Assembly: GCA_023205875.1 (NCBI GenBank)
Contig: CP060758.1
Span: 248,001 to 312,000 of the forward strand
From: Chloropicon primus
Taxonomy: Eukaryota; Chlorophyta; Chloropicophyceae; Chloropicales; Chloropicaceae
Length of the DNA stretch: 64,000 bases
Direction of reading: 5' to 3'
The notes under the pieces were generated by a model, which searched no databases, was not told the origin of the DNA, and was given only the letters and a program-made list of their open reading frames with translations. Below are positions 27,559-36,251 of the stretch, one piece after another. Position 1 is the stretch's first letter; each line of letters starts with the position of its first letter. The translations under genes and the position numbers were made by a program.

Positions 27559-30003
27559 ATGAGTTCTCCACGTCATTCTCGTGCCGTGCTGTGTCTCCTT
27601 GCCATCGCGTTGGCTTCCGTTACAATGGCGGGCAGGTTCGCAGCAGCGGAGGAAGGAGGAAGCAAGGAGAGGCTATGGTCATGGGGGTTGAACAACGCCG
27701 GGCAGCTTGGGGTGGTTGACTTGGAGAACAGGTTCGAGCCCACGCTGGTGAGAGTTATCCAGGGAAAGGAAGTGTCAGGCTTGGCAGTCGGGGGGAGCGA
27801 CAGGAAGGAGAGTCACGTTCTGGCCCTCGTGTTCGGGACCAAGCTCTACGCTTTTGGGGACAACTCTCAGGGTCAGCTCGGCGTCGGGGATAACCTGGAC
27901 AGGGAGGGTCTGGCGCCGCTGCCGAGCGTGTTTGCCAACGACTTCGTGGGAATATCAAGCGGGGAGTCTCACAGCATCGCGGTGACGAGGGAAGGGGAGG
28001 TCTTCGTCTGGGGAAGCAACGAGCACGGTCAACTGGGCTTGAACCTTGCGTCCGGCTCGCGGTCCACGGCCACCGTGCCCGAGAGGCTCAAGGGCGAACC
28101 GTTCGGCCCTGGAAGCAAAGTCGTGGGCGTGGCGTGTGGATCTTGGCACTCCTTTGCGTGGCTGGAGAGCGGGGAACTGTTTGCCTGGGGCGACAACTCC
28201 TACGGCCAGCTGGGCATCGGCAGCAGCAAGAAGTCGGTCTCGGGGCCCGTGAAGGTGAAGCTCCCCTTGGCCGGCGGAGAGACGGTCAGGTCCATCTCCT
28301 CCGGTGGGACGCACAACCTGCTCTTGACGACCGGGGGGAAGGTGTACGCTTGGGGCAAGAACGATTACAGTCAGCTGGGCTTGGGCAAAAACGCTGGGAG
28401 CGGAAGCGTGCACGAGCCGACCCTCGTCAAGGGCCTCGGCCGAGGAGTCTCCGTGCAAAAAGTTGTGGCTGGACAGACTTTTGGTGCATTGCTCACGACC
28501 AAGGGAGAGGTGTACGCCTTTGGAGACAACAGCGCACTTCAGTTGGGGTCGAAGCTGAGCTCCGCTGTCCAAAAAGAGCCCAAGGTCATGCCCTCGGATG
28601 CCAAGTTCAAGGATCTGAGTTGCGGGAAGCTTCACTGCTTGGCGGCAACGACGGAGGGACTGGTGTTCGTGTGGGGGACCGATTCGTACGGCCAGCTCGG
28701 CCTGGGGGCTTCCAAGAGGTCCCTGGGCGTGGACAAGCCGGAGAGGGTGGGAGGCCTGGAGAGCATCGCAAAGGTGTTCGCGAGCGCAACGGGCTCCTAC
28801 GCGGTCTCTGCCAGGGGCGAGCTGTACGCTTGGGGGAAGAACAATGCTGGCCAGCTTGGCATCAGGTCGACGAAAAACCCAAAGTCGGAGCCCGAAACCG
28901 TCGTCGAGGTGAGCGAGGGCTCGCGGATCAAGAGCATGTCCGCGGGAGGCCACGCCTTTCAGTACGAGGGCCATTCGGCGGTGATCATGTCGAGCGGGGA
29001 AGTGTACACCTGGGGTTGGAACTTCTTCGCTCAGTTGGGCAACGGCGAGTCGGAGTCCAGGCAAGGCATCCCCCACGCCATACCGTGGCTCGCAAGGTTG
29101 AACCTCACCTCGATCGCTTGCGGACAGTTTTCCACCGCGGCGGTCACGGAGGAAGGCGAGCTTTACATGTGGGGCTCGAACGAAGCGGGGCAGCTCGGGA
29201 GGGGAGACTTTGCGGTGACCACGTCCGATCCGATCAAGATTCCGATCCAAGGCAAAGTCAAGGCGGTGTCCATTGGGTACGGGCACGTTCTCGCCGTGAC
29301 GACGGAGGGCAAGGTGTTCTCCTGGGGAAAGAATTTTTATGGCCAGCTCGGGGTGGGTGACCACAGGGACAAGGCCACCCCGCAGCCCGTGACTCACTTG
29401 CAGGAGGAGACGGTCGTGGATGTCAGCGCCGGGCAGTACCACTCCCTTGCGCTGACTGCCAAGGGGGGCGTGTTCGCATGGGGCTACAACAGGGAGTACG
29501 AGTTGGGCCTGAATGACAACATGGACAGGGTCCTGCCTCAGGGCGTGACGACCTTGAGGAACAGGAAAATCTCCCAAGTGTCTGCTGGGAGCTACCACAA
29601 TCTCGCCTTGGCGGAGGACGGGAGCATCTTGTCGTGGGGGCTCAACAACTACGAGCAGCTGGGGCGGGTAGCAGACAAGTACGGCAAGTTTCCAGGTTCC
29701 GTCTCCGTCACGGCCACGCCGAGCAAGGAGCACCAGGGCGGCAGAAAGGTCAGGGCCACGAAAGTTGCCGCGGGGGGCTGGCACTCGCTCGCCCTGGGGG
29801 AGGATGGCCACGTCTACTCCTGGGGCCGGTGTCATTTCGGCCAAGTGGGCTCCAGGTGCGACGCGGACGGCAGCAACACCAAGGGAGTTCAGACGTTTCC
29901 AGCGAGGGTTGTACAACTAGAAGGTATGAGAGCCACCGGGATCGCAGCTGGGGCTGCACACTCCATGGCCATCACGGCGGCGGCGGAGGAGGAAGAGCGA
30001 TGA
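27559..30003 (+). CDS. Secreted/lumenal protein with 14 RCC1-like repeats, 814 aa
   Basis: The N-terminus (SRAVLCLLAIALASVTMAG, then RFAAAEE) looks like a cleavable signal peptide, unusual for RCC1 proteins, which are mostly cytosolic or nuclear. Fourteen repeats follow, each with an xWGxNxxGQLG-type turn (LWSWGLNNAGQLG, YAFGDNSQGQLG ... YSWGRCHFGQVG). Fourteen is exactly twice the seven blades of an RCC1 beta-propeller, so two propellers are predicted. Several SAGxxHSLAL turns are intact. There is no transmembrane segment and no ER-retention tail; the C-terminus is EEEER. The RanGEF beta-wing is not evident, so guanine-nucleotide exchange should not be assumed. The start at 27559 was chosen because it begins the signal peptide. 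It converges with ZNG1, 105 bp from stop to stop. Confidence 0.85.
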   Translation: MSSPRHSRAVLCLLAIALASVTMAGRFAAAEEGGSKERLWSWGLNNAGQLGVVDLENRFEPTLVRVIQGKEVSGLAVGGSDRKESHVLALVFGTKLYAFGDNSQGQLGVGDNLDREGLAPLPSVFANDFVGISSGESHSIAVTREGEVFVWGSNEHGQLGLNLASGSRSTATVPERLKGEPFGPGSKVVGVACGSWHSFAWLESGELFAWGDNSYGQLGIGSSKKSVSGPVKVKLPLAGGETVRSISSGGTHNLLLTTGGKVYAWGKNDYSQLGLGKNAGSGSVHEPTLVKGLGRGVSVQKVVAGQTFGALLTTKGEVYAFGDNSALQLGSKLSSAVQKEPKVMPSDAKFKDLSCGKLHCLAATTEGLVFVWGTDSYGQLGLGASKRSLGVDKPERVGGLESIAKVFASATGSYAVSARGELYAWGKNNAGQLGIRSTKNPKSEPETVVEVSEGSRIKSMSAGGHAFQYEGHSAVIMSSGEVYTWGWNFFAQLGNGESESRQGIPHAIPWLARLNLTSIACGQFSTAAVTEEGELYMWGSNEAGQLGRGDFAVTTSDPIKIPIQGKVKAVSIGYGHVLAVTTEGKVFSWGKNFYGQLGVGDHRDKATPQPVTHLQEETVVDVSAGQYHSLALTAKGGVFAWGYNREYELGLNDNMDRVLPQGVTTLRNRKISQVSAGSYHNLALAEDGSILSWGLNNYEQLGRVADKYGKFPGSVSVTATPSKEHQGGRKVRATKVAAGGWHSLALGEDGHVYSWGRCHFGQVGSRCDADGSNTKGVQTFPARVVQLEGMRATGIAAGAAHSMAITAAAEEEER

Positions 30004-30108
30004 AGAGATCGATGAAGGGGGAAGGAAGCGGAGGATCTCGACGAAACTAAATATCTGAGAATGATCCTGAATTTTTTGTGGGCTTTCTTTAGGGACGTTA
30101 CGATTGTC

Positions 30109-31770
30109 TTACGATTGCTGTGCTTGTTGGATTCCAGCGAGCTTGAACAGCTCGGCGGGCGGCCAGCTAGGGAACGGGTCATTCAGGTAGTTCACTCCGA
30201 GCTTCCAAGCGTGCTCCTCAAAGTAGTCCGAGGACGTGTCGACCTCTTCCTCGTTCTTTGCGGTGTCCAGCTGGTCGAGCCGCTTCATGATCTCATCCAC
30301 GTCCTTGGTGCCGTGTCTGGACAGGTACGAGGCGGCCTTCTGCCTACTCAAGAGGTCGTCCTTCTTCTTGGTTTCCGACCGCTTGATCAGGCAGGCGTCC
30401 AGAGCCTTCGTGATGGCCTCCTGGTTGAGGTTCTGCCCAATGAACACGATCTCTTGCCGCTTGTCCTGAAGGACGGGGCCCTGCCACAGCTCTATCGCCC
30501 TCTCGTACTGCTTGGACCCCTCCGGCGGCCAATTGTCCTTGGGGAGAAAGCCCATCCAGAACCCGAGGCACGAGAAGTCCCCGACGCCTCCGGCTTGGGA
30601 CCACCCTCCGATCAGGTGGTCGCGCCCGGCGAGCCAGAGGCAGCCCTTGGACCGCAAGATGTGCCCGAACTTCTTCTGCATCCGCGCTTGCCTGACTTGC
30701 TGCCTCACCTCGAACGCGCGCTCCCCCCCCTTGGTCTTCACCTCCATGGCCTGGTCCTCGATCTTCACGAAGAAGTGATCGTTCAGGAAGAAGGCCAGGC
30801 GGGCCGGGTGGAAGGGCGTCCGGGCCTTGTACACGAAGCTGTGGATGCCGTACTCCTCGGTCTCGGGCACGTCCTCGTCCTCTATCAGTTGCATCCAGCC
30901 GGCCGCGTTCACGGCCTTCTCCATGTCAAAGAGGCCGGTGCAGAGAACCGAGGAGAGGGGAACGTCCCCCCTCAGCGCCCTAGTGATCCTGGCGCCCGGG
31001 TTCAGGGCCCTGACGGCGTCCTCGACGTCGTCAGCCTCCTTCGGGCTCACCAGATCGCACTTGCTCAACACAATCACGTCGGCGAACTCGATCTGCTGCG
31101 TCAGCAGAGGGCCCACGGATCGGTTGTCATCCTTCTCCACGGAGTCCTTGAACTGCTCCCGCATCTCGGCAGCCGTCCCCATGTTCGCCTTGAAGCCCGC
31201 CACGTCCACCATCGTGACGCAGGTGTCCAATCTCGCCACCTCGTTCAGCGTCCTCTTCCCCCTCAGCGCCTTGACGATGGCGTCCAGCTGGGCGGTCGCA
31301 GGGTTCTCGATGGTCTCCACCTCCCCCCGCTTGATCTCGGACTCGGGGCTGACGTCCGCCAGGAAGGTGTCCGCGACCTCGCGAGGCAGGGAGACTCCGG
31401 TAGACTCCACGATGATCGCATCGTAGCGGTTGCTGTCGTCGTGGACGAGATCGGCGAGGGATTTGACTAAATCTTCGCGAAGGGTGCAGCAGATGCATCC
31501 GTTGTGCAGCTCGACGAGTTTCTCGTCCGTTTCCAGCAGCTTGGTCCCCTGAATCAGGCTCGCATCCACGTTGATCTCCGCCATGTCGTTCACAAGGACA
31601 GCCACCTTGTACCTCCTCGCCTTCTTCGCGTCGTCATCACCTTCACCTTCCTTCGCGTGGTGGCACTGCTCTAAGATGCTCTTCAGCAAAGTCGTCTTGC
31701 CCGCACCGAGGAAGCCCGACAAGAGGGTCACGGGGACGGGGTTGTTAAACTCCGTTCTTTCCGTCGCCAT
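30109..31770 (-). CDS. ZNG1: COG0523/ZNG1-type GTPase metallochaperone, 553 aa
   Basis: COG0523 G3E GTPases deliver metals; ZNG1/CBWD transfers zinc to methionine aminopeptidase. The protein has Walker A GFLGAGKTT (19-27), the metal-binding motif C-I-C-C (92-95, in HNGCICCTLREDL), the Glu-rich switch region ESTGVSLPREVADTF, the base-recognition motif SKCD, and a CobW C-terminal domain (PFHPARLAFFLNDHFF, RSKGCLWLAGR). The C-terminal part is much longer than in human CBWD (about 395 aa), with a helical tail containing DQLDTAKNEEEVDTSSDYFE. No organelle presequence is evident from 31770. The longer frame to 32073 crosses a perfect-looking hairpin and is judged UTR. Other COG0523 subfamilies (cobalt, nitrile hydratase) are possible. 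Confidence 0.82.
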   Translation of the reverse strand: MATERTEFNNPVPVTLLSGFLGAGKTTLLKSILEQCHHAKEGEGDDDAKKARRYKVAVLVNDMAEINVDASLIQGTKLLETDEKLVELHNGCICCTLREDLVKSLADLVHDDSNRYDAIIVESTGVSLPREVADTFLADVSPESEIKRGEVETIENPATAQLDAIVKALRGKRTLNEVARLDTCVTMVDVAGFKANMGTAAEMREQFKDSVEKDDNRSVGPLLTQQIEFADVIVLSKCDLVSPKEADDVEDAVRALNPGARITRALRGDVPLSSVLCTGLFDMEKAVNAAGWMQLIEDEDVPETEEYGIHSFVYKARTPFHPARLAFFLNDHFFVKIEDQAMEVKTKGGERAFEVRQQVRQARMQKKFGHILRSKGCLWLAGRDHLIGGWSQAGGVGDFSCLGFWMGFLPKDNWPPEGSKQYERAIELWQGPVLQDKRQEIVFIGQNLNQEAITKALDACLIKRSETKKKDDLLSRQKAASYLSRHGTKDVDEIMKRLDQLDTAKNEEEVDTSSDYFEEHAWKLGVNYLNDPFPSWPPAELFKLAGIQQAQQS

Positions 31771-31839
31771 CGCAAGAGGGTGGAGGAGGATCCCGTCCCG
31801 TCTCTCTCGTGGCAAAGGCAGAAGCAAGCTTTTTGGACA

Positions 31840-31868
31840 CCAAAGGGTCAATGGAACGAGACGAAAAG
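31840..31868 (-). promoter_or_regulatory. Partial recurrent motif upstream of ZNG1
   Basis: Plus strand CCAAAGGGTCAATGGAACGA then GACGAAAAG; a partial match about 70 bp from the ATG. Confidence 0.4.
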
Positions 31869-31911
31869 TGGCGACGTCACGCGTGTTCACGAAGCCAGAC
31901 CTTACTCCACC

Positions 31912-32008
31912 CCTGCAGATGACAACAGATGACGATGGGCGGGAGTCGAGCCTCCGCCCCTCCGTGATCCCCCGACTCCCGCCATCGCCATCTGTTGTCA
32001 TCTGCAGG
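31912..32008. repeat. Large inverted repeat (36-37 bp arms, 24-nt loop)
   Basis: Left arm 31912-31948 and right arm 31973-32008 are complementary except for one mismatch and one single-base bulge. The arms start with CCTGCAGATGACAACAGATG. It lies 140-240 bp upstream of the ZNG1 start and could form a strong RNA hairpin in its leader or be a small foldback element. Confidence 0.9.
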
Positions 32009-32428
32009 TTTTTTGAGAGAGATCCATGGAGCATGCCGAGCCGAGGTGGAGGCCAAGGAGTGGAGGTTGACATCTTCTCTTCTCATCCTCATCTCTTGTC
32101 TTCTTCTCTTGTCTTCTTCTCTTCTCTTGTCTTCTCTGCTGGCCTCCTGTGGTGATGGTGATGATGATGGAGGTGGAGGCTCAACCGGGTTGTCCGGATC
32201 CCAAGCGACGAGGGTGCGTCGTGTGCGATGACCAGGAGCAGCAGGTCCTTCCAAGGAACGGGGGACTCACCAGGAAGAGGGGGGCTGGAACGCTTTCCCC
32301 CGGGACGGACATGATGGACGTCGACGGTGGTGGTGATGTTGTTGCTGGGGGCAGGCCGAAGAAGAGAGTTTTGCTGTGAGTCTTAAAAAAATGTTTGCGG
32401 CCCGCGCGTGTGTATTACAAAGAGTAAG
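32009..32428. other. Region between the ZNG1 hairpin and VMP1
   Basis: Apart from a possible short plus-strand gene (32167-32379), it contains CT-rich TCTTCTCTTG repeats (about 32069-32130) and no recognisable motif. Confidence 0.4.
32167..32379 (+). CDS. Possible small protein, 70 aa, unknown
   Basis: The frame starts MEVEAQPGCPDPKRRGCVVC and ends GGRPKKRVLL. A short basic C-terminal motif and an MMDVDGGG segment give it less biased composition than neighbouring spurious frames. Ten bases after the stop a run of A occurs. It could be the last exon of a small spliced gene read away from ZNG1, or noise. No family is recognised. Confidence 0.25.
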   Translation: MEVEAQPGCPDPKRRGCVVCDDQEQQVLPRNGGLTRKRGAGTLSPGTDMMDVDGGGDVVAGGRPKKRVLL

Positions 32429-33398
32429 TCAGTCTTCCTTGACCGCTCTGGTGATCTCCACCTCGTCCTGCTCTGCCTTGTACTGCTTAGCCAGCTGCTC
32501 GATGCAGCTGACTACAAAAATAATTACAAGGGCGCTCTGGAGGTAGGAGAGCATCCCCCTTCCCCCTCCTCCCGGTGCACCTCCCGACGCCCCGCCCCCC
32601 CTTTGGACGTTCTCGACCCCCCTCAAGATGGCGTCGCTGAGGAGGTCACCCAGATTCTCTTCCTTGCCCAGGAGCGGCACCGGCATCACCAGGGTGTTTC
32701 GAAGGTACGTCAGGATCACGTTGCGCGAAGACTCCCTGAAGAGAACCAGGAAGACTGTGCACTGCATGTGAACCTTGATGCAAGCCTTCCCCAGCACGAG
32801 GCCGACGAAGAACGTCCAGAACGGCATGAGGAAGTGGCCGCAGGCCATCCCGCACATATCGAACGCCGCGTTGGGCCACGCGGAGAGGAGCACAACGGCC
32901 GCGAGCCCGTGCCTCTCCACAAGCCTGAGCATCCACTCCAGCCAGGAGGCCATGTACCGCGAGAGGGCGTTCTTCTCTCCGCTGCTGCTCTGGTTCGTGA
33001 AGGCCTCCTCAAAGTCCTTGTTCTTTTTTCCCGCTGCGCTCGCAGAGTAGCACAGGGCGTAAGGCGGAATCTCGCCGATCGCCGTGCCCAAGCCCCAAAG
33101 AAAGCACTCGAGGGTCACCTTCTTCCACAGAGAGAAGTGTCCCACTTCTTGATCTGCTGCTTTTACATCTATTCTACACAAGAAAGCTTCCTCGCCCCGG
33201 GTACCCCACATGTCGCTGTACGACTCGAACTGAGTGTGGCCGCACTTCTCCACGGCAGTGACGACCCTAAATACGTGCGGCCACAAGAAGAGCAAGCCGG
33301 AGTGCATGCCGGTCCCCAAGCCTATCGAGCTGAGTATCCCCAGGCCAACCCACCAGGAAACAAAACCCACGGCAGTCTTGGGACGAGAGATCCCGGAC

Positions 33399-33462
<64 letters not shown>

Positions 33463-34231
33463 AGAACAAGGAGGGAGGTCAAGAGTCAGTTCCCCTCCCA
33501 TTCCCCTCGCGGCATTCCCTTCGATCCCACCCTCGCTCCAGCCACTCACCTCGATCGAGTCCGACCTGTCCGTGACTTTCAAGCCCGCATAGCCTGTCAA
33601 ACACAGTATGGCTCCGAGCCAAACTATTCTTGTATGATACGTGTTCCTCACCCCCGTTATGATGAGCTTCCACACCATCAGGTTGAAGTAATACAGCGTC
33701 TTTATCGGCTTCCTCAAGATGGACAGAGACTTTCGCTCCGCTTCGAGGTTCTGACTCAGCTTCCTTATCCGCTGGTACTGTGCTCGTCGACGTTGTCGTA
33801 ATGGACACAAGGATAGAGAGAGGAGTCAATGCAAAAACGAGTCCCAGAGGAAGACGAAAAGCGAGTCGGTTTGTCAGAAACACTTCGCAGGCTTCGAGTG
33901 GACCTCCCCTCCGCCCCTTCCGCTTCCTTCCACGCCTCCCTCTCGCGCGTCGGAGACCCTCGAACGACCTCACAGGGTTCCTCTCCTCCACGGAACACCT
34001 CCTCGTCCATTCGTTCGCCTCTCCTCTTCCACGAGATGGAAGCGAAGCGAGGCGAGGTTTCCCAAGCATGGCGAGGCGAGGAGAGCGGGATGGAATGAAC
34101 GTCTCGGTGGCGATGACAGCGGATCTGTGCCTTACCTTCCTCGGCGTGAGGGCCCTCCTCATGCTGTCCAGCCTTTCCATTGCGTCTTCCACCTCAAGCG
34201 TCCTCGCTCGTTTGCTCTCACCAGCGATCAC
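32429..34231 (-). CDS. VMP1: VMP1 (vacuole membrane protein 1, DedA superfamily), 423 aa, three exons
   Basis: VMP1 is an ER scramblase of the DedA/VTT superfamily needed for autophagosome formation and lipid traffic. Exons are 34136-34231 (32 codons), 33550-33777 (76 codons, including LSILRKPIKTLYYFNLMVW) and 32429-33376. Exon 3 has VGLGILSSIGLGTGMHSGLL, LWGLGTAIGEIPPYAL, SAWPNAAFDMCGMACGHFLM and PFWTFFVGLVLGKACIK, the VTT-domain signatures. Introns of 358 bp (AAG/GTAAGG to CAG/TAC) and 173 bp (GAG/GTGAGT to AAG/ACT) are both phase 0. The sum, 423 aa, matches the family (about 406). A lysine-type ER-retention motif is not obvious at the end (ITRAVKED). The second intron's polypyrimidine tract is a microsatellite. 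Confidence 0.9.
33403..33461. repeat. (CA)n(GA)n microsatellite inside VMP1 intron 2
   Basis: About 16 CA units followed by about 12 GA units on the plus strand, read as (TC)n(TG)n in the transcript, just before the 3' splice site at 33377. Confidence 0.95.
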
Positions 34232-34532
34232 ACGAGGATTCTAAACATTTGCTAAATCTGATGTAATATGGAATATGGCTTCGAACCAAGGACGAGATGG
34301 AGACGGAGACGAGGTGACGAGGAGGGAGGGGTCCGTGGATGAAAGGGGAAGAGAGGTCTCGCCCCGAGTGGATTAGGTCATTGTCCTCCGCTCTCTTTGC
34401 ATTCTTTCTCCAACCCCCCATCCCCCCCGTGTGTGGTGAAGGGAAGAGCTCGGCGGTGACCAAGTTGCCGGAAGTTTACATAGAAAGCCAGAGTCCACGG
34501 GAAGCGTCCGTGCTGTGTGATTACAAGAATAG

Positions 34533-35473
34533 TTACAGGCTCCAATCGTTGTTGATTCCGGAGCCCAAGCAGAGAGTGAGGCCCACCATGAAGGCGGCAT
34601 AAAATAGGTGCTTGAGTCCCGTGAGGAGCGGGTGGAAGAAACGAGAAAACGTTGGAGTCTCCCTCGCGAGAACGAACTCCAGGTAGGTGCCGCAAGCGTA
34701 GATGCAGCAGGCCACAAGGGCTGCCATGGTGGCGATTTGGTGCACCCTGCGAGGGAGCGAGCGAGAGGTAGGGGGCGTCAGTAACGTCATTGGAGCGAGC
34801 TCAAGGCGCGCCGTACTTACAAGTTCAAGGCGAGGCCCAGGAAGAAGACGTTCACCAGCCAGGGGAAGACGGGCACGAGGGCTCCGAAAGCGAAGGAGGC
34901 GCTGCACACGCACGTGCAAACGTACGACTTGGCAAAGTACTTCATGCTCATCGCCGTGCTTCCGGTCCCCGCGGCGACGCCCACGAGGGAGGAGAGGACG
35001 ACGCGCCTGTTCTGGTCCTCCTCCATCTCCAGCTTCAAGAGGTTGTGGGCGATGTTCCCCACGACGAGGGAAGTGGAGAAGGCCAGGCCGGCGAGGGCGA
35101 AAAGGCAGACGAAGAACCAGACCCCGTACTTGCGGCCGTTCACGTTGTACAAGGAGGAGGGCGCGGGCTCCGCGCTCCAGAGCGACCTTCCCTTCCCACC
35201 CTCCCCGCTCCCCTTCTTTGCCTTCATCTTCATCCCCTCCTCCAAGAGCGGAGAGGCCGGGCTTCCGAGGAGAGGGACCCTCTCGCTCGCCGCGGGGTTC
35301 TCCATCAGAAGGTCGTCGTCCACCTGCCTCGTGGGCGAGAAATCTCTCGTCAGGACTTTGCCATTTGTCTTGCTGCTCTTCTCCTCCGAGTTCCTTCCCT
35401 TCAAGAATATCTTCAAGCCCTGGAGCGGGGACGAAAGAAGCTTCGCCACGTCTGATGGTGTCAACGCCGTCAT
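34533..35473 (-). CDS. Multi-pass membrane protein of unknown family, 288 aa, two exons
   Basis: Exon 1 (34821-35473) encodes a hydrophilic N-terminal 110 residues (TRDFSPTRQVDDDLL, SERVPLLGSPASPLLEE with a dileucine-like signal) followed by hydrophobic segments YGVWFFVCLFALAGLAFSTS, VLSSLVGVAAGTGSTA, VCSASFAFGALVPVF and PWLVNVFFLGLALN. Exon 2 (34533-34746) adds VHQIATMAALVACCIYACG and KHLFYAAFMVGLTLCLGSG. The 74-bp intron (TT/GTAAGT to GCAG/G, phase 2) is needed because the unspliced frame stops within the donor. About six transmembrane helices are predicted. The ERVPLLG segment hints at endolysosomal sorting but I recognise no family. A strong recurrent motif lies about 120-165 bp upstream of the ATG. 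Confidence 0.7.
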
Positions 35474-35591
35474 GCTGCCGCCGCGCCGTCTTCGCTCACT
35501 CCTCACACCTGTGACATGCCACCAGCACAAAGCAGAGAGCAGAGCAGAGAGGACATCATCCGGCGCCTCGGGTCGTTAGTCCAGTCTCGAG

Positions 35592-35640
35592 CACCAAATC
35601 TTTCGAGTGAGGGACGTGTGGAAAGATCGTGAGACACGCT
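35592..35640 (-). promoter_or_regulatory. Recurrent upstream motif, 35473 membrane-protein gene
   Basis: Plus strand CACCAAATCTTTCGAGTGAG, GGACGTGTGGAAAGATCG, TGAGACACGCTT. Nearly full-length match to the consensus. Confidence 0.7.
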
Positions 35641-35820
35641 TTCCATCCATTGAGACAAAACCAACAAGAAAGGCGCGACACAAGGCCAAGTACGCGAGAA
35701 CAAAACGCGTCGACCCGACTCCCGACTCACCTTCCCCTATTGTCTGCAGAGCTTCGTGAAAATTTTTTCAAATTCATTCCACGAGTGTAAAGGGAGTGCA
35801 AACCGAGAGGTTTGAACGTT

Positions 35821-36127
35821 TGCCACAATGGCGTCCACCCTTGGCCGAGACTGTGCGATCGGTAGGCACAGGGCGAGACTACGCCTCAAGGGCTTTCCGT
35901 TCGTACCTCGATCTCCCCCATTGGCTCGCCCTCTCGTCCCCGCAGGGTCTAGGCAAGTGCATGCCAAGGATGCAAATCAGGATTCTCCTGGTGGTTTTCC
36001 TTCCCTTCTTGCCACAATGGCGTCCACCCTTGGCCGAGACTGTGCGATCGGTAGGCACAGGGCGAGACTACGCCTCAAGGGCTTTCCGTTCGTACCTCGA
36101 TCTCCCCCATTGGCTCGCCCTCTCGCT
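35821..36127 (+). repeat. Direct duplication of a 118-bp promoter segment (189-bp offset)
   Basis: The segment 35821-35938 is repeated essentially exactly at 36010-36127. Each copy contains one recurrent motif (GACTACGCCTCAAGGGCTTT, CCGTTCGTACCTCGATC, CCATTGG) at 35877-35924 and 36066-36113, in sense orientation to the 36252 gene. The 71 bp between copies are unrelated. An open frame through both copies (35828-36187) is a by-product. Confidence 0.9.
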
Positions 36128-36251
36128 CTGCAAGTGATGCGGTTGTCCCACGCTCCGGCTCCTGTGGCCCTGGAAGGTCCAAGATGATGCCAGGGCGAAT
36201 CTGTGGCTGAGGAGAAGCGTTTGGGCCTCGGAGGAGAGAAAGGGGAAGGGT

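Noticed and set aside
27955-29916. 653-codon minus-strand frame opposite the RCC1 gene
   Set aside because: Antisense by-product of GC-rich coding sequence; no recognisable domain, while the plus strand has 14 RCC1 repeats.
35828-36187. 119-codon frame across the duplicated promoter segment
   Set aside because: Open only because 189 is a multiple of three; the sequence is the recurrent upstream motif and its flanks.
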